Source: Asterochloris sp. CNOR1 (Eukaryota; Chlorophyta; Trebouxiophyceae; Trebouxiales; Trebouxiaceae). From it: a DNA stretch of 64,000 nucleotides. Location: assembly GCA_963969365.1 (NCBI GenBank), contig OZ017758.1, positions 1,426,001 to 1,490,000 on the forward strand, written 5' to 3'. Position numbers and translations under genes: made by a program. Positions 43,001-53,983 of this stretch are shown one piece after another. The notes under the pieces are model-generated. The model ran no database searches. It was given only the letters and a program-made list of their open reading frames with translations, and was not told the origin of the DNA. Positions within the stretch are counted from its first letter, which is position 1; every line of letters starts with the position of its first letter.

Positions 43001-46000
43001 ACCCTGAATGACACCCTGACAGCTGCTGTCAAGGCGGCCAAGCTGGCGATGGACGCAAACATGGCCAATGCAGGTCAGCTGAAGTGCAGCCACCCGCACA
43101 ACGAGCGTGCATGCCTGAGGCTTGCAGCCAGGTCCCTGCACATGGACCACCTGAGCAAGCGTGGATGCAACAGGTCCACAGTCACTGCATGCAGCCTGGG
43201 ACCACATAAGGTTTATTTTGCCATGCAGGCCAGGGGTCTTGCTGCAGCTGACCTGCTGGTGCAGGGTATGCTGCACCACGCCGGCAGAAAACGAAGCTCC
43301 TTTTGCGCCCCCGTCATGCACACTGCCATGCATCACCACGTGCCGTGTGATGTGTGCGGGTTGCAGGCAGGCACCTGGCCGTCTGCCCTGCGCCCATCTC
43401 GCGCCTGCCTGCTCACTGCCTGTCGCAATCTTGCGACATGTCTGCCTGGGTGTCCCCAAGCAGGACATTGTACAGATTATTGCCCGCCCAACTCCTGCCC
43501 ATTGTCTGACTGCAGTTCACGTCTACCTGTGTGATGACTCCCCCAAGGGCTTCATGGAGGAGCACAACGGGGTCAAGCGCCTGGCTGCTGACCTGCACCA
43601 GGAGGTGGCAGACTACTTGGTGCAGGTAACCTCTCAAAGACCTTTGCCCAGGAGACATCTTGGGCCAGTCTCCACCTCATTCACCCATTGCTCCTCAGAC
43701 CCCCACCACTACCGCCCTGAGGCCAGGCTGGACTCAAGTTCCTGCCCTCTTGGTATTAGGAAGGCCAAGTTTATGGACTCGTTCACCGGTTTGCTTCTGA
43801 ACACCTGAGGAAGCAACCACCAAGCTCAATACCCCGGCCTGTCTCTTTCAGCAGGTCTCACTGCCCTGGCCTCGGGACCAACCCCTCTACCGTTTTGCCT
43901 GCAGCTTTGCGAAGACCTGAGGCACGCTCCTGGGTTGGGCCTGACTCATACGCCTGCTTTCCTGCAGGAGCATGGCATCCCCATCATCCGCGTCACGCGT
44001 GAGAAGGACAAGGGCGGCGAGAGCAACCCTAAGAGCTCCAACCTGAACAACTGCCTGCGCCAGATCTACGGAGACTCAGTGCCACCAGCCTCCGAGGTGG
44101 GACTTGTTACCTGCTTCTGCATGCACCGCTCGTGTTGTCAATGTGCAAGAGGACAGACAGCAACAAGCGCCCAAATACACAAATGCGGCAGCTTGAGATG
44201 CGGCAGCCCAGCATTGGTGGTGGTGCTGGCATCCGATATTGCCAAGGTGCAGCATAGCAGCTGGCAAACTTGGCACATACCAGCGCACAACTAATCTTCA
44301 CTCAGGCCCTGGCCCTGAGCCTGTATGTGCATCAGAGCTAGAAGCCTGCTGTCAGGCACATTTCAAGCTGCTCTGCTGTGCACTTGCAAATGAGTGTAGT
44401 ATGTCATGCAGCCCGCACTGCCTGCATGGAGCTGCTTATGGCACGTCACTGCCTCTGAGCTCGAGGATGGCTGCTCTCAACCTCTTGAGACGAGTACCAG
44501 CATGGCCGATATGTGTGCTCTGCATGCTGCCTGCAGGTCATTGCAGTTTTTGATGCCGACCAGGCTGCCCATGGGTACTTTTTCACAAAAGTATTGCCTT
44601 GGATGGACGCTGGAGATGATGTTGCAGTTGTGCAGTCTCCTCAGGTGCGTGCTTGCACAGGTGCCAATGCCTGGTGATGCTTGATTAGCTGGACAGCTTG
44701 GCCTCATGCACCTGCAGTCACCCCAGCTGCAACTGCTGCCCCTGCTTGGTGGTGCCAGCCACCACGATGCCCTCTCCAGCAATGCTGGGCTGGCCTTTCT
44801 GCAGCAGCGCTAGGTGTTGCAATCCCTCAAGGCCTTGGACTGCTCACACAGCCTCCCAAGCTCCCATGCTGCCTGCACCGTTCCCCAGAGCTGAGAATCC
44901 GTGGCCTGCTGCAGGTCTTCAGGGGGGTCAGCTACTGGGACGATGTGTTCAACCATGAAAATGTGGGCTTCTGGCACTACCTGCAGCCTGCATACAATGT
45001 CATGGGCTTCATCTCCTGCGCTGGCACCAACTTCCTGATTCGCGCCAACGCCTTTGCCCAGGCAGGGTGGTTCCCCACTCACACTCTGACCGAGGACTAT
45101 GCCCTCGGCATGGAGATGCGCAGGTGAGCGCTTGTCTCTGTTTGGTGCGCTGTGTGTGGTTCAGGCGCTGGGCAAGCGGGGTGGTTCCCATCTCACACTC
45201 TGACGGTGCCCTTGGCAGATGAGCTGGTCTGGATGTGGGCCAGTTGGGACAGCAACAGTCTCCTTCTGTTGCTCTGGAAGACCCTGCACTGACAAAGCAC
45301 TACACACAAGGCATGGAGAGGCACAGGTCAGGTGTAGCAGAAGCCTGGCTGCTGAGGCTGTTGACCTAGCAGGCATGGGCGGGCTGCACCTTTGTTGTAC
45401 CGTCCGCATGTCATGCGAAATGAGGCCTACGGTTTGAGCTTGACAGTCCCCACATGGGCAGGCTATGCTCACTTGCACAGCTGGCTGTTGCAGCCAGTGC
45501 TCTCAACTGCTGTGCATGATTCCTGCTGACAGGGCTCATCCGCACCAGCCAGAGCTGGTCTGCCCTCTGTGCGCAATAAGTGACCCTGTCGTCCTGATGC
45601 AACAGCAATATCTGAGCCGGTCTGCCGTGCCTGTGCAGGCGGGGGTGGAGGGAGGTGTATGTGGAGCAGGAGCTTGTGCGTGGGTCTGCCCCAGACAAGG
45701 TTCGGGGCGCCTTTGGGCAGCGCTCACGCTGGTGCAAGGGTAAGGCTTGCCCCAGCATGTGAGCGCAGGCACCCCTGGCCACATGTCTGGCCAATGCTTG
45801 CTGCAGGAAAGGTTTGACATGCTGGTGGTCATGCTGAAGACCTGGGGCAGACCTGGCACAGTCCTGCTGCACTGCTGCCCACCTCACAGTTGTACCTCTG
45901 CCACAGACGTCATGCAGCCCATGGGGCCTTGGACAGAGCTATGTGCCTCTGGCTGCAGGCCCCTATCAGATGCTGTTCTCCAGAAAGTCCCCTCTCTTTG

Positions 46001-47858
46001 CCAAAGGCCTCAACCTCCTGGACCGCATCCTTTACCTATCCCCCTGTTATATTTATGTCGTCAGTGGCATCGCCACGCCCACCTTCATTGCAATCCCCCT
46101 GGGTGAGCTCTGCCTGCCTATGTATGACAGCGCTTGCTGGCTGCACACAGTGTGTCTCACACTGTGCATCCTTGTGGGGCACAGGGGTTGCACAGCAGCA
46201 CTGCAGGTGCTGAGCTCAAGGCTGCTGCAGTTTCAGCTCGAATCTCCTGACCGACGCAACATGGGTTTCCATGCTGCACCAAAGGCTGTGCCTCAGAGTC
46301 TCCTTGTGCTGAGTTCAGAGGAGACATTCTCCCCGTGGCATCAGTGCCACCAGCGCAGTTGCCAAGTATCTCCTTTTGGCTATGCAGCCTGAGACTGTAA
46401 TTGTATCAATGGGCTGGCAGCAGATGAGATGCCACAGACATTGTTAAGGTCCCCCCTGCTGCCATGCAGTTTACATATGGGCTGGCAAGTTCCCAGCTTC
46501 CCTGACATCCAGTGTCGTCAGCCTGCTTGTGGCTTATGCCATCCTCAGCTCTGTGGTCAAGTACTACGTCCGCCCAGGGCGCAACATCATCCACGACATC
46601 AAGTGAGCCCTGGTGCACAAGCATATTGGCTCAGCCAAATATATCGGACCCACTGGTGCCAATCCCTGTTGATCATGCATCCTCCTGCACCACCAGTTGG
46701 CTGCTCACTCCTCCCCTGCTGGTCATCTGTCCCTGTACCAAATCGGGGCTGCTTTGTCTGAACGCTTTGCACAGGCAGCATGTTGGCCCTCTCAGCAGAC
46801 TGGCTGCCCAAGATGGCAAACTGTACGAGGGGAACAGTGCAAAGTCATCCAGCACTGCTGCACAGTGCCAGAAGTGGGATGGCTGCGACTGCGCAGGTCT
46901 CACTGGAACGCGGAGGTGTCCACCAAGAACTTTTGGTGGATGTACATTAAGGCAGCTGTGCGCGGCACCATGAGCAAGTGCGGCTGTCTGACCCTGGGGT
47001 GGACGCCTGGCGCAGGGGGCAAGAAAGTGGCCAACTGCTGGACCAAGTCCTGCGAGGCCAAAAATGACCTGCTGCCCCACTGCCTCTTTGCGGTGAGCCT
47101 GGATCATCATCAGTACACGGGTCAAGGCCACAACAAGCTGCTGGACCAAGGTCTGCGAGGACTCCCTCACAGCCTGTTTGCAGTGAGCCTGGTGTTCTGC
47201 ACCAACCACGGGGTGCTTGTGTTGCTCCTGGCGGCTGTGCAGCTGCGGAGGGTCCGGCACTTAGGTGGCTAGCACAGGCGTGCTGACACTGATCATCACC
47301 CCTCTGACGTCCTTCCCTGTTGCACTGCAGTTCATCATGGCTGCCACCATCGCGTATGGCTTTGTGATGGTCGCAGCTGGGGCCAAGTTCGTGGGGCCGC
47401 TGGGCATCTCACTTGTGTGGGCGTGCTACCACCTCACATCTCCTCTCCTGCTCATCCTGTACACGCTTCTACCCTTCAGGCATGAGGTCAGGCATGACAA
47501 AGTAAGCTCCCCAAACCCCTCTGTCATATGCTTGACACTGAGCCTGCACCTGAGGAAGGTGCTCCAGGCCAGCTGCTTTCTGCTCCTCCTGTGCAGGCAC
47601 ACACATTGCTCTGCAGCTAATTGTTCCCGCTGCCATGCACAGGTGTTTTTCAATGGTGGAAGGTGGCTGTTCACCATCATTTGTCAGATTGGTTTTGTAG
47701 CCTCGTTTGGAAGCTTCGTTCTGGCCATCGTCCTGGCCTACAAAACCAAACATCTGTGTGCCTTCTCGGCCAGCTGCGGTGATGATTCCTGCTATTGGAT
47801 GAGTCCCTCCCACACTTTCAGCTACATGCGAGGCAGGCATGTACCCGGCACATGCTGA
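40004..47858 (+). CDS. Membrane GT2 polysaccharide synthase, cellulose-synthase-like
   Basis: Role inferred from family: processive beta-glycan synthesis from a nucleotide sugar at a membrane. Seen: ATG 40004 starts a long cytosolic N-terminus with Ser/Arg-rich text (GTPRRSRSRSPYRPSG) and two TPTYGxQPY repeats (exon from 40441). Transmembrane segments appear near 42420-42630 (WEMVLLVLAWLAVTIAYVVV). The catalytic core comes next: RVMVPCYKED (about 42966), VYLCDDSPKGF (43523), IAVFDADQAAHGYF (about 44540), a GTNF segment and TEDYALGMEM (about 45090), and GAFGQRSRWCKG (about 45705). These match the D, DxD, TED and QxxRW motifs of processive GT2 enzymes. C-terminal membrane helices follow near 46020, 46510, 47330-47480 and 47640-47730 (WLFTIICQIGFVASFGSFVL). 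The last open frame ends at TGA 47856-47858. A Cys-rich insert (SKCGCLTLGW, near 46975) sits between C-terminal helices. Product (cellulose or another glucan/mannan) cannot be read from sequence. Several exon joins are approximate. Confidence 0.85.
41530..41900 (+). repeat. Echoes of the PVDEPVGKRRLEWT exon
   Basis: The exon end and donor at 41530-41593 recur at 41651-41713 (offset about 121; GAGAGGCGCC and GTGGACACGTG kept), near 41790-41834 and weakly near 41884. Surrounding intron text (GGGTRCCTTGCC, TTGGCTC) is duplicated with them. Confidence 0.8.
42674..42778 (+). repeat. Tandem pair in GT2 intron
   Basis: GCACTGCTCAGCACAG followed by GTGCAAGGCAGAA occurs at 42674-42716 and 42738-42778, offset about 64 nt, downstream of the first membrane exon. 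Confidence 0.75.
47027..47193 (+). repeat. Echo of the Cys-rich GT2 exon end
   Basis: 47027-47106 and 47123-47193 share CTGCTGGACCAAG, CTGCGAGG and TTTGCRGTGAGCCTGG in order, so the donor is copied as well. The reading frame stays open across both, and it is not certain which donor is used. Confidence 0.78.
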
Positions 47859-48551
47859 TGCTTCTTGTCTCACGATGTAAACAACAAGGTGATGATACTT
47901 CGTGATCTCATCAAAAAGCTTTATGCATGTCTCTATGTTGCAGCATGACAGCTGGACGCTGCTGTTGATCTGCTGAATAAGTGTGCAAGCCAGTCTTGTG
48001 GGCAGACTGCTTGACATCCAGCAATTGATTCTGCATGTCATCTTGCTTCTGAGCAGTGGCCACATCAAGTTCCAGTGCCCCTGTGATGCATGCATCAAGT
48101 CATTTTGTAATCACCTCCTGAGTGTAGCAACAGTGCCAGCCTTTGTTGGCCCTCAGCTGAGCCTTACATCATGCTTGGCTAGCATGAGGGCACACGATTG
48201 TCATGACTGCCATTGGCTGGGCTATTTACCTCCCCATGCAGGGCGATGAGGTCTAGCGCCTGGCTCTGTGCTGATGGATGCTACCCTCTAAAGGAAGATA
48301 GTAGTAGTCCCTCAACCAGCACAGAGAGCTTTGTCCAGTTGCCCTGCAGCCTTCCAAGTTTGCAGATAGTTGCAGACATCTTGCACGCAGCCATCGCTTG
48401 CACCCATTGGGCACTGGCATTGGTGTATCACCAAGCTATGCATTATACAGGAAATCAACAATTGACTTGGTCAACTGCTTTGAAGGCTTTTGTTGTACGA
48501 CGATATCAATGATTATGTAGGCTCAGCCAGCTCAAAGGGCTGTGTTCCGGA
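47859..48551. other. 693-bp intergenic interval
   Basis: This holds the GT2 3' UTR and the promoter of the next plus-strand gene. No coding stretch with usable splice edges was seen. A 29-nt direct repeat starts at 48520 and overlaps the next start codon region. Confidence 0.4.
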
Positions 48552-48587
48552 ATGAAGGGGCTCAGCGAGCTCAAGGGGCTTGTGCCC
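48520..48587 (+). repeat. 39-nt-offset direct repeat at start of unknown gene
   Basis: GGCTCAGCCAGCTCAAAGGG at 48520 and GGCTCAGCGAGCTCAAGGGG at 48559 are 39 nt apart, each followed by a CTGTGTTCC/CTTGTGCCC block. The ATG at 48552 lies between them, so the repeat spans the 5' UTR and first codons (KGLSELKGL). Confidence 0.75.
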
Positions 48588-51500
48588 TTTTCGTGGGATG
48601 GCCGGATCGATGATCATCCGGCTGGGGAGGCCGCAATGCGGGACTTCCAGGGTGAGCCTGTGCAGCAGACTGGCCATGCTCGGTCAGCAGCCTAAGGCAG
48701 CGGCCATGCACACAACAATGGTCTCCCTGCTGCAGATGCCTTCAATTGGCAAGGGAGCCGCCCCACTCGCAGGACTGTTGGGCTAAGCCCAGTATATGCT
48801 GCTCCCAGCAGGAAGCGTGCCAGCCGTGGCCAGGTGGGCTGCTGTGCATTCTCTGGTCAACTCTCAGACATGAAGCCAATCAAGCCTTTGCGGCCAAGAA
48901 TAGGGATCCTTTGTACATTGCATGTCCACCTGCAGGCTGATGACGGGCAGGACGCCAAGAGGCAGAAGGTGGGTACCCCAGTGAGATCTGCTGTGTGCGT
49001 GCTGTACCATGCTGCAAAGAAAATTCCTTAAGCTGCAGGGCAAGGAGAACAGCCCTGGCACTGCAGCCACGCCGACCTCCAGACAGACAGAAGCTGGGGC
49101 AACCCCAGTCAAATCGACAGATGCAGGCAAGCCGTGCAATTTGGGCATCGTTGCTGACTGGACGTGGGGCAGAAGGCTGTCATTGACCATAGAGTACCAT
49201 CTGCAGCTCTCTGTGCTGTTGTATGTGAGGCTTGCAGTCCACCCAGCTCCAGCAGGAGGCATGCCTAATGCATTTGCAGGTGCACTGCAGGTGCAGCACA
49301 GGCCGCTGCACACTCAGCACCCCCAGTGCTCAGCGGCAAGACAGCCTCTAGGCTGGCGAACAGCAGCAGCACGCCTTGTCAGTCACGCTCAAGCACCAGG
49401 TGGGCTTGGTCCATGGAGATGGACTTGAAATGGGTATACACATGGCCTTGCAGTTCGTACATTGCCTGTCCTTAGGGCTGTAGGGCCAAGCAGCCGCCTC
49501 TACCTGGTCTCTGCTCCTGACACTGCCATCTGCAAAATTGGCTTGTACATCCACCTTCTGGCATTGGACGCAAGGCATGCATGATCCTCCCCAACCTTCT
49601 GGGCGCATGTGACAGCAGCCTACTGCAGGTGGGCCAGAAAGGCTCGTGCCATCATGCCGGCCTTCTCTTCTGCAGGGTTGCCGCCCACAGCGGGCCCCAG
49701 TCAGACCCTGGCGCCAAGCCAGGCAGGACAGCCCTGCTGCTGTCCCCCGACAGCACCATGCAGCCGGCGCGGAGCAGGCTTGGGGCGAGCACAGCGTCTG
49801 CAGGCCCTGCTGCAGAGTGCTTGCCTGCAGGGCTGGCTATCAGTGTAGAGCGGACGCCTGCAAGGCAGCAGCAGGCAGCTGTTGCCACGCCGGCCAGGGC
49901 TGCTGGGCGCACCAGCACCGCTCATGCACCCTCGGAAAGTAGTGCACCGGGACTGGCAGGGGCGGGGGCAGCCTCTAGCGTCAGACCTGCAGCACAGCAC
50001 CTGCAGGGCGAGGCAGCTGCAGAGGTCGTACCTGGGCCCGCCAGACTGGCAGCAGAGGGATCTGTGGGCGCCGAGCCTCAGCAGGCAGCCACGGGGCCGC
50101 AGTGTGCTGTGACCCCGGAGGCTGGGACCGGCGTGGCTGCCGTGGGGCGGCCTGCCAGTGACGGCAGCGCGGACAGGGGTGCTGCCGGTGAGGCCTGCCG
50201 TGCCAGTCAGGCTGCAGCACTGGTCATGACATCCGTCTGTTCAACAGCTGAAGCCATGCTGCCAAAGTTGCACAGCCAGCTGCTCACCAGATGCCTTGCC
50301 ATGCTGGTGCTGGGCCTGCACCCAGGCCTGTGGTGTTGAAGTGCACTGCTCGTGCAGTCTCCTGTGGCAGAGTCATGGCTACGCCCGCAGCCAAGCAGGT
50401 CGACTCTGGGTCCAGCAGCGCCGCCACGAATGCGAGGAAGAGGGCTCTTGCATTCACTGGGGCCAAGAGCAATGCAGTGGCCATCGACGTGACCATTCTG
50501 ACAGCTGGCGCCCAGCAGCGGGGCCAGGCAGCTGCTGGGAGTGCTGCAGCTGACATGCTTGGCAGGGAGGGGCAGGAGGAGGCCACAGAGGGCGCTGGTG
50601 GCGGCATCGAGTCTGCCACGACGCAGCTGGCAGCAGCTGCAGGCACTGAGCAGCGTACCAGCCCAGATGCCGCTGCAGCAGCCGGCCTGTTGATGGACCT
50701 GGCAGGTATGATGTGTGCTGCTGTCACAGCACGCAACTCCGGGGGTCTCGACCCTATCCGCGTTCTGCACATGGCAGCCGACAGGCGCTCCATGGCAGAA
50801 GGTCTGCCAGTTTGCACAGCTGCTTGCCAAGCATGGCAATGGGTATGCTTGCGATCCCTGCAGCTGCCTTGAATGCAACGCAAGCTGAGCAGAGAGAGAC
50901 CCTAAGCTTCCCGACTGCACTCCTGCACAAAAGTTCCGGGCAGGCATTCCTGCACATGCAAGATAGCTGAGGTGCAGCATGCGCTATGCCACAGGAGAGG
51001 CAATCACAAAAGCTGTGCTCCTGTGACTCCCGGCTGTGGTATTCCGCTTGAGCCCCAAGCAGGGCTGCCTGCACCTGCCTGCAAGGGAAGCTAAAGAGCA
51101 GCACATGCCACGCAACCTTGGAGCTAGTCATCCATGTGGGTCTAGAGCTCACCCTGTCATTGTTCCATTCAAGCCCTAGGCAAGCTTACAGCATCTGCCT
51201 GCAGGCGGAGCTGAGGAGCAGCCTGCGACACGCAGGCATCCAGCCAGAAGGCAGCTGCGTGGCGGCACACGGGCCGGCGTGACAGGCAGGGCCCCTGCCC
51301 GGCGCTCTATCGCTGCGGCCGCAGCCTCAGAGGATGACTGGGAGCCAGCACCTCGAATTAGGGAAGCAGCTGCGGCAGCTGCAGCTGCAGCGGCAGCGGC
51401 AGTTGCAGAGTCAGAGCAGTCCAGCGAGGAGGGCCCCCAGGAGGAGCAGCCAGGGGCAGCTGAGCCGGAGGCTGCTTGGGAGCCTGCCTCCCACGGAAGT

Positions 51501-53653
51501 GATGCTGTGCGGCGCCTGACGGAGCCTGTGCCGCCCTTGCCGCTGTACCATGAGGGTGAGCTTGGTGCCCTGAGGTTGTTGCTGCCTGCCTCAGACAGCA
51601 GGGCTGCCACGCTGTTCATGATAGGGCCGACGACGCCAGTGCTGTCTTGCAAGAGTGAGCATGGTGTAGGTGGCGCAGCCGCAACTGAGGCTGCCTGGAT
51701 CAATGGGCCTGCAGCATTGTGCTTGATGGTCCTGTGACGGCAGTGCCGCAGTGATTTGAAGGTGAGTCTGGTGAACAGGATCCCAGCTCGCAGCCTGCCC
51801 GCCGGTGTCTGTGCAACTCTCAATGTGTCAGTCAGCTGGATACAGGGACCATACAGCAGGTCCCCCAAGAATGAAGTGCTGCATCATCGTGGACCAGGCA
51901 AAGCCTGCATGTAGTCAAGAGAGGCCTGCCTGCCGAGGCGCATCGAGCCACTGCAAAGGAAGGAAAGCAGCATGAGGCAAAGCTGTCTGCTGTGCAGATC
52001 GTGAGGTACAGCGCGGTGCAGGACCCTCAGTGCTGGCCCTGCTGCCAGCAGGCCCTGCTGGCAGTGTGCCTCCTGCTGGCTGCACGCCACCTCTGTTCAA
52101 GCTGACTGCTGCAGCTATGCTGCGCTCCAAGGCAGCCTCGCAGCCCTCTGCAAGCCAGGTGGGTGCCAGTAGCTGCAGGAGCAGCCCCTGCCAGTCAGCT
52201 GTGCATGTTCATGGCGGTCCTCATGGTCTCAGAGCAGTGTGCGTGATCAGCACAGCAGGCAGCAGGACACGGTCAGAGAAGCTGCTGGTTTCCACTGACC
52301 ACAGCGAACCATCTTTAATGCCATGCACATTGTGTGGTGACAAATCTGGCTGGTCACTGCTGAAGCCAGGCCACCTTGCAATCGTGTGGCTCAAGAATTG
52401 TTTTGGGGTTGTGCCTCTCTGCCGTCATGCAGACCAGCACCTGAGTGACTTGTGTCCTGCATGCAGGTCAGGCAAGCCAAGGCCTGGGCAGAGGAGCAGC
52501 AGGGGAGGGCTCTTGCCCAGCTGGCAGGCCCCTCAGCAAGGCAACTTGGCATGGAGTATGAAGGGCTGCAGGTGGGCAAAGCAGCTGGCCACATCGCCTT
52601 GCATATGTCCACCAAGTGTCGATGTGCAGGCTGCCACAGAGCGCGTACAGGTCACGCTTGCTGTGCACCAGACGAGCGCTCTGCCCCCCAAGCTGCTCTA
52701 CTGACAACACGTGCTGCCCCTGCAGTCTGGCCAAGAGGTGGGCATGCCTGTGGCCACAGTCCAAGCCAGCACAATGCCTATGGGCGCGGTCAAGGCCAGC
52801 GCAGCGCCTGAGGCCAGCATCCAGCGTCCTCGCCGCAGAGGAGTGGGCATGGTTAGGGCAGACGAGTCCGTGGGCAGGGTGCTGAGGTCACATGCCGGTC
52901 AGGACCAAGGTGGGGCACCCAGAGGAGGGGAGAGCCTGCAGCCTGGCCTCGATTGGGGCAGGGGGGCCTGTGCAGCAGCAGCGCATAGCAGGCCTGAACA
53001 AGCGCTAGCCTGCAGTGTGGGAAGGCAGCCCTGCAGCTTAGCAGACCCACTGACGCGGACAGTCAGCCTTCATTTGGCTCGCCTCAGCCGGAGTTGGTCT
53101 GGCCAAGCTTCTGCAGCTCACAGCTCATGTGCCAGCAGGCACAGCTCAGCTGCCACCAGGCTGCAGACGTGGATCACTGCAGCCTCGCCTATCTTTCGTG
53201 GCTTGCTTACAGCACAGCACAGCACACGATACAGCCAGCGCCTGCAGGCTTTGCACAGATGCTGTGTCACTGCCTGCACCTCCTGCCCTGCAGGAGCTGA
53301 TGCTGAGCTTGATCCCAGCATTACAGAGGTGATGGTGCACAGGTGCGCCGCTAGACAACTGCCTTGCCTTCTGCTGCCTTTTCTGGTTTCACGGCAATCA
53401 CAGACTTCATGCAATATGCAGCTACCTGGCAGCTCAGCCCACCAGTGACCGGACGCGCTGCCAGGAAGAGATGCAGGCTCTCAAGCAGTATCTCCAGTGT
53501 CCAGGTGACCCCTTCTCTGGCCGCTGTGCCTTCCCTAAGATCTAGGTGTCCTTGCCGAGTCAGCTGCCACTTGTTCATGCAGGCCTGTCACCAGTCATGA
53601 GGTCAAGCCTGCTCATCAAGCTGATGGATGCTAGGCAGGGGTACCTGTATTAA
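48552..53653 (+). CDS. Unrecognised low-complexity protein, probably nuclear
   Basis: I do not recognise this protein. Seen: ATG 48552 gives MKGLSELKGLVPFSWDGRID. It splices (CAGG|GTGAGC to CTGCAG|ATGCC, phase 1) into AFNWQGSRPTRRTVGLSP. A basic stretch follows: SRKRASRGQ, then ADDGQDAKRQK, then GKENSPGTAATPTSRQTEAG. A long Ala/Ser/Gly/Pro-rich region (about 49676-50830) is followed by an acidic Ala-tract exon (about 51270-51550; EDDWEPAPRIREAAAAAAAA, then EQSSEEGPQEEQPGAAEPEA). The C-terminus is more ordered: LHAICSYLAAQPTSDRTRCQ and MQALKQYLQCPG splice in phase 1 to SPVMRSSLLIKLMDARQGYL, TAA 53651-53653. Nuclear-localisation-like basic clusters and disorder suggest a nuclear scaffold. No catalytic motif was seen. 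The region could hide two genes, because the middle exon joins were not all closed. Confidence 0.55.
51050..51246 (+). repeat. Echo upstream of the Ala-tract exon
   Basis: 51050-51127 and 51170-51246 (offset about 119) share AAGCCC, a CTGCCTGCARG block, GGAGCTRAGGAGCAG-like text and ACGCA. The downstream copy leads into the open Ala-tract exon. Confidence 0.68.
51361..51410 (+). repeat. GCN (alanine) codon tract
   Basis: A run of GCA/GCT/GCG codons encodes about 13 consecutive alanines in the unknown gene. Codons are mixed, so this is not a pure triplet expansion. Confidence 0.85.
51596..51771 (+). repeat. Echo downstream of the Ala-tract exon
   Basis: 51596-51664 and 51706-51771 are related (ATGRTMGGKCCKRYGACG-type core and a GTGAG donor-like end), offset about 110 nt. 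Confidence 0.5.
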
Positions 53654-53983
53654 AAGCTGTACACTTTGATCAAGGCACCTCTGGATCTCACCGACCACAC
53701 CTTTGCTTTGCTTGCTGAAGTAGTGGACATTTCACTCTAAGACTTTTGCATTCTTGGGCTTGCAAGCTTCTTCAAACCGTGGATCGGAGCATGCAGTATC
53801 TGAGACCGCCACTTGCATGGCACAACACACCGATGGAGCTCCATCGGATTCCTGGACCTTTTGGCCGGCCAGCCCATTTGCACCACATAGCCCTGTGCTG
53901 CCTCACAGGCAAGGAGCCCGCGCATTAGGACCCAAAAAGCCTTGAAGGCAGCCCTGGACCAATCAGTCTCGATGACTGCAGGC

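Noticed and set aside
42383-43468. 361-codon minus-strand open frame
   Set aside because: It is antisense to the GT2 membrane and catalytic exons; composition is Cys/His/Gln noise with no domain, as expected in GC-rich DNA.
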